Source: Nonomuraea roseoviolacea subsp. carminata (lineage in GTDB: Bacteria; Actinomycetota; Actinomycetes; Streptosporangiales; Streptosporangiaceae). Taken from it: 64,000 nt of DNA. Shown piece by piece: positions 39,954 through 48,509 of the stretch. The DNA lies in the NCBI RefSeq assembly GCF_024172185.1, contig NZ_JAMZEC010000001.1, forward strand, positions 4,278,001 to 4,342,000, in the 5' to 3' direction. The notes below the pieces were generated by a model. That model was given only the letters and a program-made list of their open reading frames with translations, did no database searches and was not told the origin of the DNA. The number at the start of each line of letters is the position of its first letter. Position 1 is the stretch's first letter. Position numbers and translations under genes: made by a program.

Positions 39954-41042
39954 ATGCAATACCCGTCGGGAGACGCAGACGTGACCACACCTGGGGATCC
40001 GAACCAGCCCCGTCCGGGGCGGGAGCCGCGCGAGGACCGTGAGGACGGCGACGACTACCTCGGCTCCGGCGGCCCTTCCGCGCCCGACGAGTCCGGCGGC
40101 GGGGCGCCGGCCGGTCCGGGGACCCCGGAGCCGCCGCTCGGTCCGGTGCCTCCGGTCGTGCCGCAGCCCGAGGGGCCGCGTCCGGGCGGTGAGCCGCGTC
40201 CCGCGCCGGCGCCGGAGCCCGGTGGTGAGCCGCCGGTGCATCCGCCGGGGCCCGACCAGCCCACCACGCCGGAGGTCCCCGACCCGACGCGGGTCCGGGG
40301 CGCAGGGGCGGGCGAGGAGGAGCCGGACGCGGAGAAGACGCAGGCGTACCCGGTGCCGGGCGGCACCCCGGCCTATCCCGGCTGGGAGGGCACGGCCGAG
40401 CCGCCTCCCACGCCGCCGGGCACCTCGGCCCCGTCCCGTTTCGAATCGCCGTCCGGCGGCCCCGAGGCCGCGCCCGGCGCCGAGGGGGGCGCGCCGTCGG
40501 GTCCGTACGCGGCCGGAGCCCCGTCGTCCGGTCCGTACGCGCCCGGCGCGCCCGGTGCGGCCGGGCCGGCCGGCGCGTACGGCGAGCCGGCCCCGCCCGG
40601 CACCTCGCCCTCCAGCCCGTACGGCGGGCCACCCGGAGGAGGCCCCTACGGCCCCATGCCGGGCCCGGGCGGGTACGCGCCTCCACCTGCCGGCGGCTAC
40701 CCGCCCTCCTACCAGCCCTCCTACCAGAAGGCCCCGCCGGGCAGCGGCCTCGCCACGGCGTCGCTGGTGCTGGGCGTGGCCAGCCCGTTCCTCGTGTTCG
40801 TCTGCTTCGCCGGCGTGCTGACCGCGATCCTGTCGATCGTGTTCGGCGGGGTGGCGCTCAGCAGGGGCGTGGGCAAGGGCCGCGCCCTGGCCGGGATCGT
40901 GATCAGCGTCCTCGCGCTGATCCTGTTCACGATCGTGGCCATGTGGTTCTGGAGCGTGGTGCAGGACTGCGGCCGGTTGCCCGGGCAGCTCGCCGACCAG
41001 TGCTTCCGCAGCAGGTTCCCCTGGATCGACCGCCCCCGCTGA
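39954..41042 (+). CDS. Pro-rich DUF4190 membrane protein
   Basis: About 362 residues. The start may be ATG 39954 or GTG 39981 behind GGGAGA. Residues 1-265 are a disordered Pro/Gly/Ala/Glu region with repeated GPYAxGAP and PYGGPPGGGPYGP blocks. Residues about 268-345 hold the DUF4190 pair of transmembrane helices: GLATASLVLGVASPFLVFVCFAGVLTAILSIVFGGVALSR, then GRALAGIVISVLALILFTIVAMWFW. A short Cys-containing tail follows. Function unknown; such proteins may scaffold membrane assemblies through the Pro-rich part. It is divergent from purF. Confidence 0.88.
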   Translation: MQYPSGDADVTTPGDPNQPRPGREPREDREDGDDYLGSGGPSAPDESGGGAPAGPGTPEPPLGPVPPVVPQPEGPRPGGEPRPAPAPEPGGEPPVHPPGPDQPTTPEVPDPTRVRGAGAGEEEPDAEKTQAYPVPGGTPAYPGWEGTAEPPPTPPGTSAPSRFESPSGGPEAAPGAEGGAPSGPYAAGAPSSGPYAPGAPGAAGPAGAYGEPAPPGTSPSSPYGGPPGGGPYGPMPGPGGYAPPPAGGYPPSYQPSYQKAPPGSGLATASLVLGVASPFLVFVCFAGVLTAILSIVFGGVALSRGVGKGRALAGIVISVLALILFTIVAMWFWSVVQDCGRLPGQLADQCFRSRFPWIDRPR

Positions 41043-41051
41043 GAACCCGGC

Positions 41052-41492
41052 TCAGGCGAGGGGCAGGTGCGCGGACAGGTCCGCCCGTGAGCCGCTCGCC
41101 GCGATGACGCCCTCGGCCACGGCCTCGCTCCAGCTCCGGCGGCCGACGGCCAGCTCGATCCAGGTGCGGGGGCTCATCTCCACGACGTTCGGCGGGGTGC
41201 CGCGGGTGTGCCGGGGTCCCTCGATGACCTGCGCCGCCGCGTACGGCGGGATCCGCACCTCGACCGTGCGGCCGGGCGCGGTCGTGGCGAGCCGGTCGAG
41301 CAGGTGGCGCACGGCCTGCCGGGCGGCGTCGCGCTCGGGCTCCAGGCCCCGGTCGTAGGCGGTCAGCACGGCCTCGACCAGCGCGGCGGGCAGCGCGGCG
41401 GCGGGGCCGTCGTACGCGGGCTGGTCGAGGGCGACGAGCTGGGCGTCGAGCGCGGCCCTCAGCTTCGCGGGGTCCGGTCTGCGTGGTGGCAC
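41052..41492 (-). CDS. sterol-carrier-type (SCP2-like) family protein
   Basis: A 146-residue protein starting at GTG 41490-41492. The N-terminal half is helical (DPAKLRAALDAQLVALDQPAYDG). The C-terminal half has the pattern of actinobacterial sterol-carrier-family proteins: TVEVRIPPYAAAQVIEGPRHTRGTPPNVVEMSPRTWIELAVGRRSWSEAVAEGVIAASGSRADL. This is the small SCP2-like or MDMPI-like C-terminal domain, known for hydrophobic ligand binding; a cofactor role with mycothiol is not supported here. It is convergent with the DUF4190 gene, 9 nt apart. Confidence 0.85.
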   Translation of the reverse strand: MPPRRPDPAKLRAALDAQLVALDQPAYDGPAAALPAALVEAVLTAYDRGLEPERDAARQAVRHLLDRLATTAPGRTVEVRIPPYAAAQVIEGPRHTRGTPPNVVEMSPRTWIELAVGRRSWSEAVAEGVIAASGSRADLSAHLPLA

Positions 41493-41649
41493 CCGCCCAT
41501 TCTGCTCCGTCCGGCGAGGGGAGGAGCCCGGACAGGTGCCCGTTTCCTCCCTGGGAGCGTTCATCGTGCCGGAGGTTCCCGTTCACCTCTGGTTTCGACA
41601 CCGGCCGTAGCGTCCTGGCCGAACTACCGTGCACACCTTTGGAGTCCCC

Positions 41650-43710
41650 GTGGCGAACCGGCACCTTCCGCTGCTTCCCAGCCCGCACAAGTCCGGCCGT
41701 TCGGCGATGACCTGCCAGTTCCGCTGCGGCAACGCGTGCGCGCACGAGGTGGGCAACGCGAGCGGCAACGCCTACTTCGGCGACGTCGTCGCCGAGGCGC
41801 TGACCCGGCGGGGCGTGCTGCGCGCCGGCGCCCTCGGCGCGCTGGTCGTCGGCGCCGGTGTGGCGGGCGCCGTGCCGGCGCTGGCCGAGCCGACCCCCGA
41901 GGCCGCCCCCGAGGACGCGGCCCGGTTCGGCGGTGGCGGCGACCTGCGCTTCAGCCCCGTGCCCCCGAACAAGGACGACGCGCTGCGCGTCCCCGACGGC
42001 TACGCCTCGGCCGTCGTGGTGCGCTGGGGCGACCCGGTGCTGCCCGACGCCCCTGCGTTCGACTTCGACCACCAGAGCGCCGAGGCGCAGGCCAAGCAGT
42101 TCGGCTACAACTGCGACTACGTGACGATGTTCCCGATGGGACGCGAGCGGGCCCTGCTGTGGGTGAACCACGAGTACACCAACGAGGCCCTGATGTTCCG
42201 CGGCTACAAGGACGGCACGGCCGCCCCCGAGGAGCAGATCCGGATCGCGCTGGCCGCCCACGGCGGCTCGGTGGTCGAGGTGGAGCGGGTGCGCGGCACC
42301 GGCCAGTGGAAGCTGGTGACGCGGGGCCGCAGGCGCTACAACCGCCGGATCACGGCGCTCACGCCGATGCGCTTCACCGGCCCGGCGGCGGGCAGCGACC
42401 TGCTGAAGACGGCCGCCGACCCGGCCGGGGCCAGGCCGGTCGGCATGCTCAACAACTGCTCCGGCGGCACCACCCCCTGGGGCACGGTGCTGACCGCCGA
42501 GGAGAACTTCGACCAGTACTTCGTCAACGGCGACAAGGTGCCCGCCGCGCAGAAGCCGTACATCGCCCGCTACACGATCCCGTCGGGCATCGCCTCCGGC
42601 AACCGGCGCTTCGACCGCGTGGAGGAGCGCTTCGACCTGGCCAAGCACCCGAACGAGGTCAACAGGTTCGGCTGGGTCGTGGAGATCGACCCGTTCGACC
42701 CGGACGCGGAGCCGGTCAAGCGGACCGCGCTCGGCCGCTTCAAGCACGAGGCCGCCAACACGACGCTGGCCCGCGACGGCCGGGTGGTCGTCTACATGGG
42801 CGACGACTCGCGCTTCGAGTACGTCTACAAGTTCGTCTCCAAGGACCGCTACATCCAGGGCTTCGACCGGCACAACCGCAAGCTGCTGGACGAGGGCACG
42901 CTGTACGTGGCGAAGTTCACCGGCGACAGCCCGGCGGCCGAGATCGACGGCTCCGGCAAGCTGCCGTCGGACGGCGCGTTCGACGGGTCGGGCGAGTGGA
43001 TCCCGCTGGTCTCGGGCGACAGGTCGTTCGTGGACGGCATGACCGCCGCCGAGGTGCTGGTCTACACCCGCGCCGCCGCCGACAAGGTGGGCGCCACGAA
43101 GATGGACCGGCCCGAGGACATGGAGCGCAACCCGGTCAACGGCGCCGTCTACATCGCGCTGACCAACAACTCCAACCGCGCCCCGGCGCAGGTGGACGAG
43201 GCCAACCCGCGCCCGTCGAACAAGCACGGCCACGTCCTGGAGCTGGTGGAGCGGCGCGACGACGCCGCCTCGACCACGTTCGCCTGGTCGCTGGTGCTGG
43301 TCTGCGGCGACCCGAACGACGCCTCCACCTACTTCGCCGGCTACGACAAGACCAAGGTCTCGCCGATCTCCTGCCCCGACAACGTGGCCTTCGACCGCGA
43401 CGGCAACCTGTGGATCGCCACCGACGGCAACGCGCTCGGCACGAACGACGGCCTGTTCGTGACGCCGGTGCGGGGCAGGGAGCGCGGGCACGTGCGCCAG
43501 TTCCTGACGGTGCCGATCGGCGCCGAGACCTGCGGCCCCATGGTCACCTCGGATCAGCGCAGCGTCTTCGTGGCGGTGCAGCACCCGGGCGAGGTGGACG
43601 GCGCGACCCCCGACAGCCCGGTCAGCCACTGGCCCGACGGGGAGGGCGGCCAGCCCCGGCCGTCGGTCGCGGTCGCCTGGCACGCCGAGGGCAAGAAGAT
43701 CGGTTCCTGA
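41650..43710 (+). CDS. PhoX-family (DUF839) Tat-exported phosphatase-like protein
   Basis: A 686-residue protein starting at GTG 41650 with GGAG 5 nt upstream. An unusually late twin-arginine signal sits at residues 51-80 (LTRRGVLRAGALGALVVGAGVAGA), after a 50-residue Cys-containing lead (MTCQFRCGNACAHEV). The PhoX/DUF839 beta-propeller follows: LLWVNHEYTNE, NNCSGGTTPWGTVLTAEENFDQYF, GWVVEIDPFDP, KHEAANTT, VVVYMGDDSRFEYVYKFVS, RPEDMERNPVNGAVYIALTNN, DNVAFDRDGNLWIATDG. PhoX uses calcium and iron to hydrolyse phosphomonoesters outside the cell, so a phosphate-starvation role is likely. The long lead before the Tat motif is typical of this actinobacterial subgroup. Confidence 0.92.
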   Translation: MANRHLPLLPSPHKSGRSAMTCQFRCGNACAHEVGNASGNAYFGDVVAEALTRRGVLRAGALGALVVGAGVAGAVPALAEPTPEAAPEDAARFGGGGDLRFSPVPPNKDDALRVPDGYASAVVVRWGDPVLPDAPAFDFDHQSAEAQAKQFGYNCDYVTMFPMGRERALLWVNHEYTNEALMFRGYKDGTAAPEEQIRIALAAHGGSVVEVERVRGTGQWKLVTRGRRRYNRRITALTPMRFTGPAAGSDLLKTAADPAGARPVGMLNNCSGGTTPWGTVLTAEENFDQYFVNGDKVPAAQKPYIARYTIPSGIASGNRRFDRVEERFDLAKHPNEVNRFGWVVEIDPFDPDAEPVKRTALGRFKHEAANTTLARDGRVVVYMGDDSRFEYVYKFVSKDRYIQGFDRHNRKLLDEGTLYVAKFTGDSPAAEIDGSGKLPSDGAFDGSGEWIPLVSGDRSFVDGMTAAEVLVYTRAAADKVGATKMDRPEDMERNPVNGAVYIALTNNSNRAPAQVDEANPRPSNKHGHVLELVERRDDAASTTFAWSLVLVCGDPNDASTYFAGYDKTKVSPISCPDNVAFDRDGNLWIATDGNALGTNDGLFVTPVRGRERGHVRQFLTVPIGAETCGPMVTSDQRSVFVAVQHPGEVDGATPDSPVSHWPDGEGGQPRPSVAVAWHAEGKKIGS

Positions 43711-43718
43711 AAAACAGA

Positions 43719-43749
43719 TTGACCTGAACATAACTTGAGGTCCTACGCT
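43719..43749 (+). promoter_or_regulatory. MerR-family-type promoter with 19-bp spacer before the ABC exporter
   Basis: TTGACC (43719-43724) and TACGCT (43744-43749) are 19 nt apart. The spacer holds an imperfect dyad, ACCTGAACAT / AACTTGAGGT. Over-long spacers with a dyad are the hallmark of MerR/SoxR-type activation. The start would fall near 43756, at the ATG of the exporter gene. Confidence 0.6.
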
Positions 43750-43756
43750 TCCATGC

Positions 43757-45634
43757 ATGAGCATGGAAGTGATCGCATGGCAGCAGCTCTACTCGATGGG
43801 CAACCAGAAGGAGCGTCGCCCGATCTCCCGGGCGACGCTCCGCCGTGTCTGGGGCTTCGCCCGGCCCCACCGCCGCAGGATCACGCTGTTCCTCGGGCTC
43901 AGCATCGTGATGGCGGCACTGGCGGTCGCGCCTCCCGTGCTCGCCGGCCGGGTGCTGGACGCGATCGGCAAGGGTGAGCCGCTCGGCGTCGTGGTCGGCC
44001 TGGCCGCGCTGATCGGCGGCCTGGCCGTCGCCGAGGCGGGCCTCGGGCTGGTGAACCGGTGGCTGTCGGCCGGCCTGGGCGAGGGGCTGATCCTCGACCT
44101 GCGCACGGCCGTCTTCGACCACGTGCAGCGCATGCCGATCGCGTTCTTCACCAGGACCCGTACTGGTGCGCTGGTCAGCCGCCTCAACAACGACGTGATC
44201 GGCGCGCAGCGGGCGTTCACCGACACGCTGTCCAGCGTCGCGGGCAACGTCGTGACGCTCGTGCTGTCGCTCACCGTGATGGTCGGCATCTCGTGGCAGA
44301 TCACGCTGCTGGCCCTGCTGCTGCTCCCGGCGTTCGTGCTGCCGGCGCGGCGGGTCGGCGTCCGGCTGGCCCGGATGCGGCGCGAGGCGGCCGACCACAA
44401 CGCGGCGATGGGCACGCAGATGACCGAGCGGTTCTCCGCGCCGGGCGCGACCCTGGTCAAGCTGTTCGGGCGCCCGGTCCGCGAGTCGGAGGAGTTCGCC
44501 GCGCGGGCCCGGCGGGTGCGCGACATCGGCGTCCGCACCGCGATGGCGCAGTCGGTGTTCGTGACCGCGCTGACCCTGGTCTCCGCGCTCGCCCTGGCCC
44601 TCGTGTACGGCCTGGGCGGCTTCTACGCGCTGCGCCACCAGCTCGACGCGGGCTCGGTCGTGGCGCTGGCGCTGCTGCTCACCCGCCTGTACGCCCCGCT
44701 GACGGCGCTGGCCAGCGCCCGCGTGGACGTCATGAGCGCGCTGGTGAGCTTCGAGCGGGTCTTCGAGGTGCTGGACCTGGAGCCGCTGATCAAGGAGCGG
44801 CCCGGCGCGGTGGCCGTGCCGGAGGGGCCGGTCTCGGTGGAGTTCGACGACGTGCGCTTCGCCTACCCCTCGGCCGACAAGGTGTCGCTCGCCTCGCTGG
44901 AGGAGGTCGCCGCCCTCGACAACCGCGGCGGGGTCGAGGTGCTGCACGGCGTCTCGTTCCGGGCCGAGCCCGGCCAGATGGTCGCCCTGGTCGGCTCGTC
45001 CGGCGCGGGCAAGTCCACGATCGCCCAGCTCCTGCCCCGCCTGTACGACGTGGACGAGGGCGCCGTCCGGCTGGCCGGGGTGGACGTGCGCGACCTGACG
45101 GCCGCCTCGATCCGCGAGACGCTCGGCATGGTCACCCAGGACGGCCACCTGTTCCACGACACGATCCGGGCCAACCTGCTGTTCGCCCGGCCGGAGGCGT
45201 CGGAGGAGGAGGTCTGGGACGCGCTGCGCCGCGCCAGGCTCGGGGCGCTGGTCGAGTCGCTGCCCGACGGGCTGGACACCGTCGTGGGCGAGCGCGGGTA
45301 CCGGCTGTCGGGCGGCGAGCGGCAGCGGCTGACCATCGCCCGCCTGCTGCTCGCCCGGCCCCGGGTGGTGATCCTCGACGAGGCCACGGCCGCGCTCGAC
45401 TCCACCTCCGAGGCGGCCGTCCAGGAGGCGCTGGGCGAGGCGCTGGCCGGCCGCACCGCGGTGGTGATCGCGCACCGGTTGTCCACGGTCCGCGCGGCCG
45501 ACCAGATTCTGGTGATCGAGGACGGGCAGGTCGTCGAGCGGGGCACCCACGCCGAGCTCCTCGCCGCGGGGGGCCGCTACGAGGAGCTGTACCGCACTCA
45601 GTTCGCCGAGCCGGCGGTGGCCGGGGCCGTCTGA
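43757..45634 (+). CDS. ABC exporter, fused membrane and ATPase domains
   Basis: A 625-residue half-transporter. Six transmembrane helices are at about 40-330 (ITLFLGLSIVMAALAVAPPVLAGRVLD onward), with the FFTRTRTGALVSRLNNDV coupling segment. The ATPase domain covers about 355-610: Walker A GSSGAGKST, signature LSGGERQR, Walker B VVILDEAT and the switch His in IAHRLS. An insert of about 20 residues (SADKVSLASLEEVAALDNRGG) splits the first strand pair of the ATPase domain. It works as a homodimer or with another half; a drug or lipid substrate is likely. The predicted transcript starts at or next to the ATG, so it is probably leaderless. The 3' end overlaps the convergent MFS gene by 37 nt. Confidence 0.93.
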   Translation: MSMEVIAWQQLYSMGNQKERRPISRATLRRVWGFARPHRRRITLFLGLSIVMAALAVAPPVLAGRVLDAIGKGEPLGVVVGLAALIGGLAVAEAGLGLVNRWLSAGLGEGLILDLRTAVFDHVQRMPIAFFTRTRTGALVSRLNNDVIGAQRAFTDTLSSVAGNVVTLVLSLTVMVGISWQITLLALLLLPAFVLPARRVGVRLARMRREAADHNAAMGTQMTERFSAPGATLVKLFGRPVRESEEFAARARRVRDIGVRTAMAQSVFVTALTLVSALALALVYGLGGFYALRHQLDAGSVVALALLLTRLYAPLTALASARVDVMSALVSFERVFEVLDLEPLIKERPGAVAVPEGPVSVEFDDVRFAYPSADKVSLASLEEVAALDNRGGVEVLHGVSFRAEPGQMVALVGSSGAGKSTIAQLLPRLYDVDEGAVRLAGVDVRDLTAASIRETLGMVTQDGHLFHDTIRANLLFARPEASEEEVWDALRRARLGALVESLPDGLDTVVGERGYRLSGGERQRLTIARLLLARPRVVILDEATAALDSTSEAAVQEALGEALAGRTAVVIAHRLSTVRAADQILVIEDGQVVERGTHAELLAAGGRYEELYRTQFAEPAVAGAV

Positions 45635-47028
45635 GCCGCCGGGGCGCCCTCCGGGGCGCCGGACGCCCGCCGGGAGCGCAGCGCGTACAGGCTGACCGGG
45701 AGGCCCACCAGCACGATGGTCGCGGCGACGACCAGCGTGAAGCGGTAGGCGTCGATGAAGGAGGCCGGGTCCGTGCTGCCGCCCCGGTGGGCGTTCAGGA
45801 GCGCGCCGAGGACCGTGATGCCGAGCAGCCCGAACACCTGGCGGGAGACGTTCAGCACGCCGGAGGCGACGCCCGAGCGGCCCGCGGGCATCGCGCCGAC
45901 CACGGCGGCGGTCAGCGGGACCAGCAGGCCGGCGCCGACGCCGTACAGCAGGAACCAGGGCAGGACGTCGGTGTAGCCGCCGTCGGCGCCGATACCGGAC
46001 ATCAGGAAGAGCGCGACACCCATGAGCGCGATGCCGGCGGCCACGGTGCGGGCGATGCCGATCGCCGCGCTGATCCGCTGCGACAGCATCGCGACGACCG
46101 CCATGACCAGGGCCATCGGCACGAACGCGGCGCCCGCCTCGATGGGGGAGAAGCCCAGCGTGTTCTGCAGCCACAGGGCGCTGAAGAAGTAGACGCCGAA
46201 GACTCCGAACGACCACAGGCCGCTGGTCAGCGCGCCGCCGGAGAACACCCGCGACCGGAAGACCGACAGGTCGATCATCGGCTCCGCGCTCCGCGTCTCC
46301 ACCAGCACGAACGCCACGGCGGCGGCCATCGCGACGCCGATCGCGCCGAGGATCTCGGGGGAGGTCCAGCCGGCGCCCTCGCCCTCGATGAGGGCGTACG
46401 TCACGGCGACCAGGGTGATGGCGGAGGTGGCCAGGCCGGGGACGTCCATGCTGCGCCGGACCCGGGTGAAGGAGGGGTGCACCGCCCACAGTCCGAGCCC
46501 GAGCGTCACCACGCCGATCGGCACGTTGATGAGGTAGATCCAGCCCCAGTGCAGCCGCTCGCTGATGAAGCCGCCGGCCAGCGGGCCGAGCGCCATCGAC
46601 AGGGAGCCGGTCGCGCTCCAGATGCCGATGGCCCTGCCGCGCTCACCGGGGTCGGGGAAGATCTGGCCGATCAGCGAGAGCGCGGTCGGGGTCAGCAGCG
46701 CCGCGCCGACGCCCTGGACCGCGCGGGCCGCGATGAGCGCCGCCTGCCCGGTGGCCAGGCCCGCGGCCAGCGACGCCAGCGTGAAGACGGCGAGGCCGGC
46801 GAGGAACGTCCGCCGCGCGCCGATCACGTCGGCGAGCCGGCCGCCGACCAGCATCAACCCGGCGAAGACCAGGATGTAGCCGCTCACGATCCACTCCAGC
46901 CCGGAGATCGTCAGCCCCAGCTCCCGCTGGATGGTCGGCAGCGCGACGTTGCCGATGTTGTTGTCGAGGTACGTCATGAAGGTGCCGAGCGTCACCGCTC
47001 CGAGCGCCCACCACTTCTTCCGGTCCAC
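45598..47028 (-). CDS. DHA2-family MFS multidrug exporter (14 TM)
   Basis: A 476-residue protein. DHA2 signatures: GTFMTYLDNNIGNVALPTIQRELG in helix 1, VSGYILVFAGLMLVGGRLADVIGARRTF (motif A) and GPLAGGFISERLHWGWIYLINVPIG (motif C region). Fourteen helices are expected; such pumps export drugs or dyes by proton antiport. It is divergent from a TetR-family gene, and the intergenic region carries repeated TetR-like operators, so repression relieved by the exported compound is the likely logic. A candidate promoter reads TTGACA (47090-47085) then TAGCTA, overlapping these repeats. Confidence 0.93.
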   Translation of the reverse strand: MDRKKWWALGAVTLGTFMTYLDNNIGNVALPTIQRELGLTISGLEWIVSGYILVFAGLMLVGGRLADVIGARRTFLAGLAVFTLASLAAGLATGQAALIAARAVQGVGAALLTPTALSLIGQIFPDPGERGRAIGIWSATGSLSMALGPLAGGFISERLHWGWIYLINVPIGVVTLGLGLWAVHPSFTRVRRSMDVPGLATSAITLVAVTYALIEGEGAGWTSPEILGAIGVAMAAAVAFVLVETRSAEPMIDLSVFRSRVFSGGALTSGLWSFGVFGVYFFSALWLQNTLGFSPIEAGAAFVPMALVMAVVAMLSQRISAAIGIARTVAAGIALMGVALFLMSGIGADGGYTDVLPWFLLYGVGAGLLVPLTAAVVGAMPAGRSGVASGVLNVSRQVFGLLGITVLGALLNAHRGGSTDPASFIDAYRFTLVVAATIVLVGLPVSLYALRSRRASGAPEGAPAAQTAPATAGSAN

Positions 47029-47037
47029 GGGGTCTCC

Positions 47038-47084
47038 TATACGCCGTACTTGTACGTCGTATAGCTAACTTGTACGTCGTATAG
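47038..47084. promoter_or_regulatory. TetR operators between the MFS and TetR genes
   Basis: TATACGCCGTAC (47038-47049), TT, GTACGTCGTATA (47052-47063) form a 26-bp palindrome with 11 of 12 arm matches. The 16-bp sequence CTTGTACGTCGTATAG at 47049-47064 is repeated exactly at 47069-47084, a 20-bp period. This gives two adjacent repressor sites over both promoters. Confidence 0.75.
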
Positions 47085-47096
47085 TTGTCAACCGTG

Positions 47097-47750
47097 ATGG
47101 GAAAACTGAGCGCGACCGCGATCGTCGAACGGGCCCTGGAGATCGGTGACACCGAGGGGCTCGACGCCGTGACGATCCGCCGTCTGGCCACCGACCTCGG
47201 CGTCACCCCGATGGCCCTGTACTGGCACTTCAAGAACAAAGAACAGCTCGTCGCCGGCCTGGCCGACCACCTGATCGCCGGGTTCGCGCCCGAGTCCGAC
47301 GACGACCGGCCGTGGCAGGAGCGCATGCGCGGCCTCATCCAGGGGCTGATCGCCATGCTGCGCGCCCACGCGTGCGCCAAGAGCGTCCTGGAACAGGTCG
47401 ACCAGATGGCCGTGCCGAACTTCCTCACCGTCTGGGACCTGGCGCTCCGCCTGTCCCGGCAGGCCGGGTTCGGCGTGGAGGAGAGCTGCGTGATCTCCAA
47501 GTACATCCTGCAGAGCGCCATCGCGATCGCCGACGCGCCCGTCCACTACTCCGCGCGTCACACGCCGGAGGAGGCCGCCGAGATCGTCCGCCGCAAGCGG
47601 GCCGGCCTCCAGTCGCTGCCCGCCGACCGCTACCCGTACCTGGTGGAGATGGCCGCGCCCATGGTCGGCGGCATCTCCCGCGAGACCTACGACACCTTCG
47701 GCGTGGACCTCATCCTCAGCGGCATCGAGTCCCTGGCCGCCCGCCGTTAG
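47097..47750 (+). CDS. TetR-family repressor of the divergent MFS exporter
   Basis: A 217-residue protein starting at ATG 47097 (an in-frame TTG at 47085 is inside the operator). HTH: AIVERALEIGDTEGLDAVTIRRLATDLGVTPMALYWHFKNKEQLV, the pattern of the TetR_C_1 subfamily (TetR proper). The C-terminal ligand domain contains AHACAKSVLEQVDQMAVPNFLTVWDLALRLSRQAGF. It most likely represses itself and the MFS gene through the repeated operators at 47038-47084. It is followed 9 nt later by an MTHFR-like gene on the same strand. Confidence 0.92.
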   Translation: MGKLSATAIVERALEIGDTEGLDAVTIRRLATDLGVTPMALYWHFKNKEQLVAGLADHLIAGFAPESDDDRPWQERMRGLIQGLIAMLRAHACAKSVLEQVDQMAVPNFLTVWDLALRLSRQAGFGVEESCVISKYILQSAIAIADAPVHYSARHTPEEAAEIVRRKRAGLQSLPADRYPYLVEMAAPMVGGISRETYDTFGVDLILSGIESLAARR

Positions 47751-47759
47751 AGTTCGACC

Positions 47760-48509
47760 ATGACCTTCCAGCTCGTGTGCGAGATCGAGCCGCCGACCAA
47801 GCCCGACCTGAAGCGCGTGCGCCACCAGATCGGCACGCTGAGCACCATCGCCGACACCTTCCTCATCCCCGACAACCACATCGGCCGGGCGACCGTGTCC
47901 AGCGTGGCCGTGGCGCACGAGGTGCAGGCGATGGGCGGGCGCAGCATCGCCTGCCTCAACTCCCGCGACCGCAACCTGCTCGGGTTCCGGCGCGACCTGC
48001 TGACGGCCGCCGCCTACGGCGTCGACCGCTTCCTGTTCGTCTACGGCGACAAGCCGGCCAGCGGCAACCGCACCAGCGACCTGACCGTGCGCTCGATGAT
48101 CGAGGAGGCCAGGCAGTTCTCGCCGGGCGTCCAGGTCGGCGCGGCGGCCGGCCTGCGCCCGCTGCCCGCCTGGAAGCGGGCGGCCGACTTCCTGTTCGTC
48201 CAGGCCGGGTTCTCGATGGAGACGCTGCTGCGCTGGCGCGAGGCCAACCAGGTGGAGGCGCCGGTGTACGCGGGCGTCATCGTGATCGCCAGCGAGCGCC
48301 ACGCGCACGCCCTCTCGGCGGCCATCCCCGACATCGCGATCCCGGACGACCTGGTGCGCCGGGTGGCGGCCGACCGTTCGGCGGGCGTGGAGGCGGCCTG
48401 CGAGCGCGTGCTGGCCATCCGCGACTCGGGCGCGTTCGACGGCGTCCACCTGATCCCGGTCAGCCGCTACCGCGACGTGGAGGCGCGCCTGTCAGCCACC
48501 CTCGGCTGA
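47760..48509 (+). CDS. methylenetetrahydrofolate reductase-like protein
   Basis: A 249-residue protein with the MTHFR (beta/alpha)8 pattern: VCEIEPPTKPDLKRV carries the conserved Glu of the EIxPP motif. FLIPDNHIGRATVSSVAVAHEVQAMG, RDRNLLGFRRDLLTAAAYGVDRFLFVYGD and VGAAAGLRPLPAWKRAADFLFVQAGFS fit the FAD/folate barrel. It is shorter than classic MetF (about 290), as in a divergent actinobacterial branch whose substrate is not settled; it may reduce methylene-tetrahydrofolate or serve a C1-related path. It is probably co-transcribed with tetR. The last 18 nt overlap the convergent MFS gene. Confidence 0.82.
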   Translation: MTFQLVCEIEPPTKPDLKRVRHQIGTLSTIADTFLIPDNHIGRATVSSVAVAHEVQAMGGRSIACLNSRDRNLLGFRRDLLTAAAYGVDRFLFVYGDKPASGNRTSDLTVRSMIEEARQFSPGVQVGAAAGLRPLPAWKRAADFLFVQAGFSMETLLRWREANQVEAPVYAGVIVIASERHAHALSAAIPDIAIPDDLVRRVAADRSAGVEAACERVLAIRDSGAFDGVHLIPVSRYRDVEARLSATLG

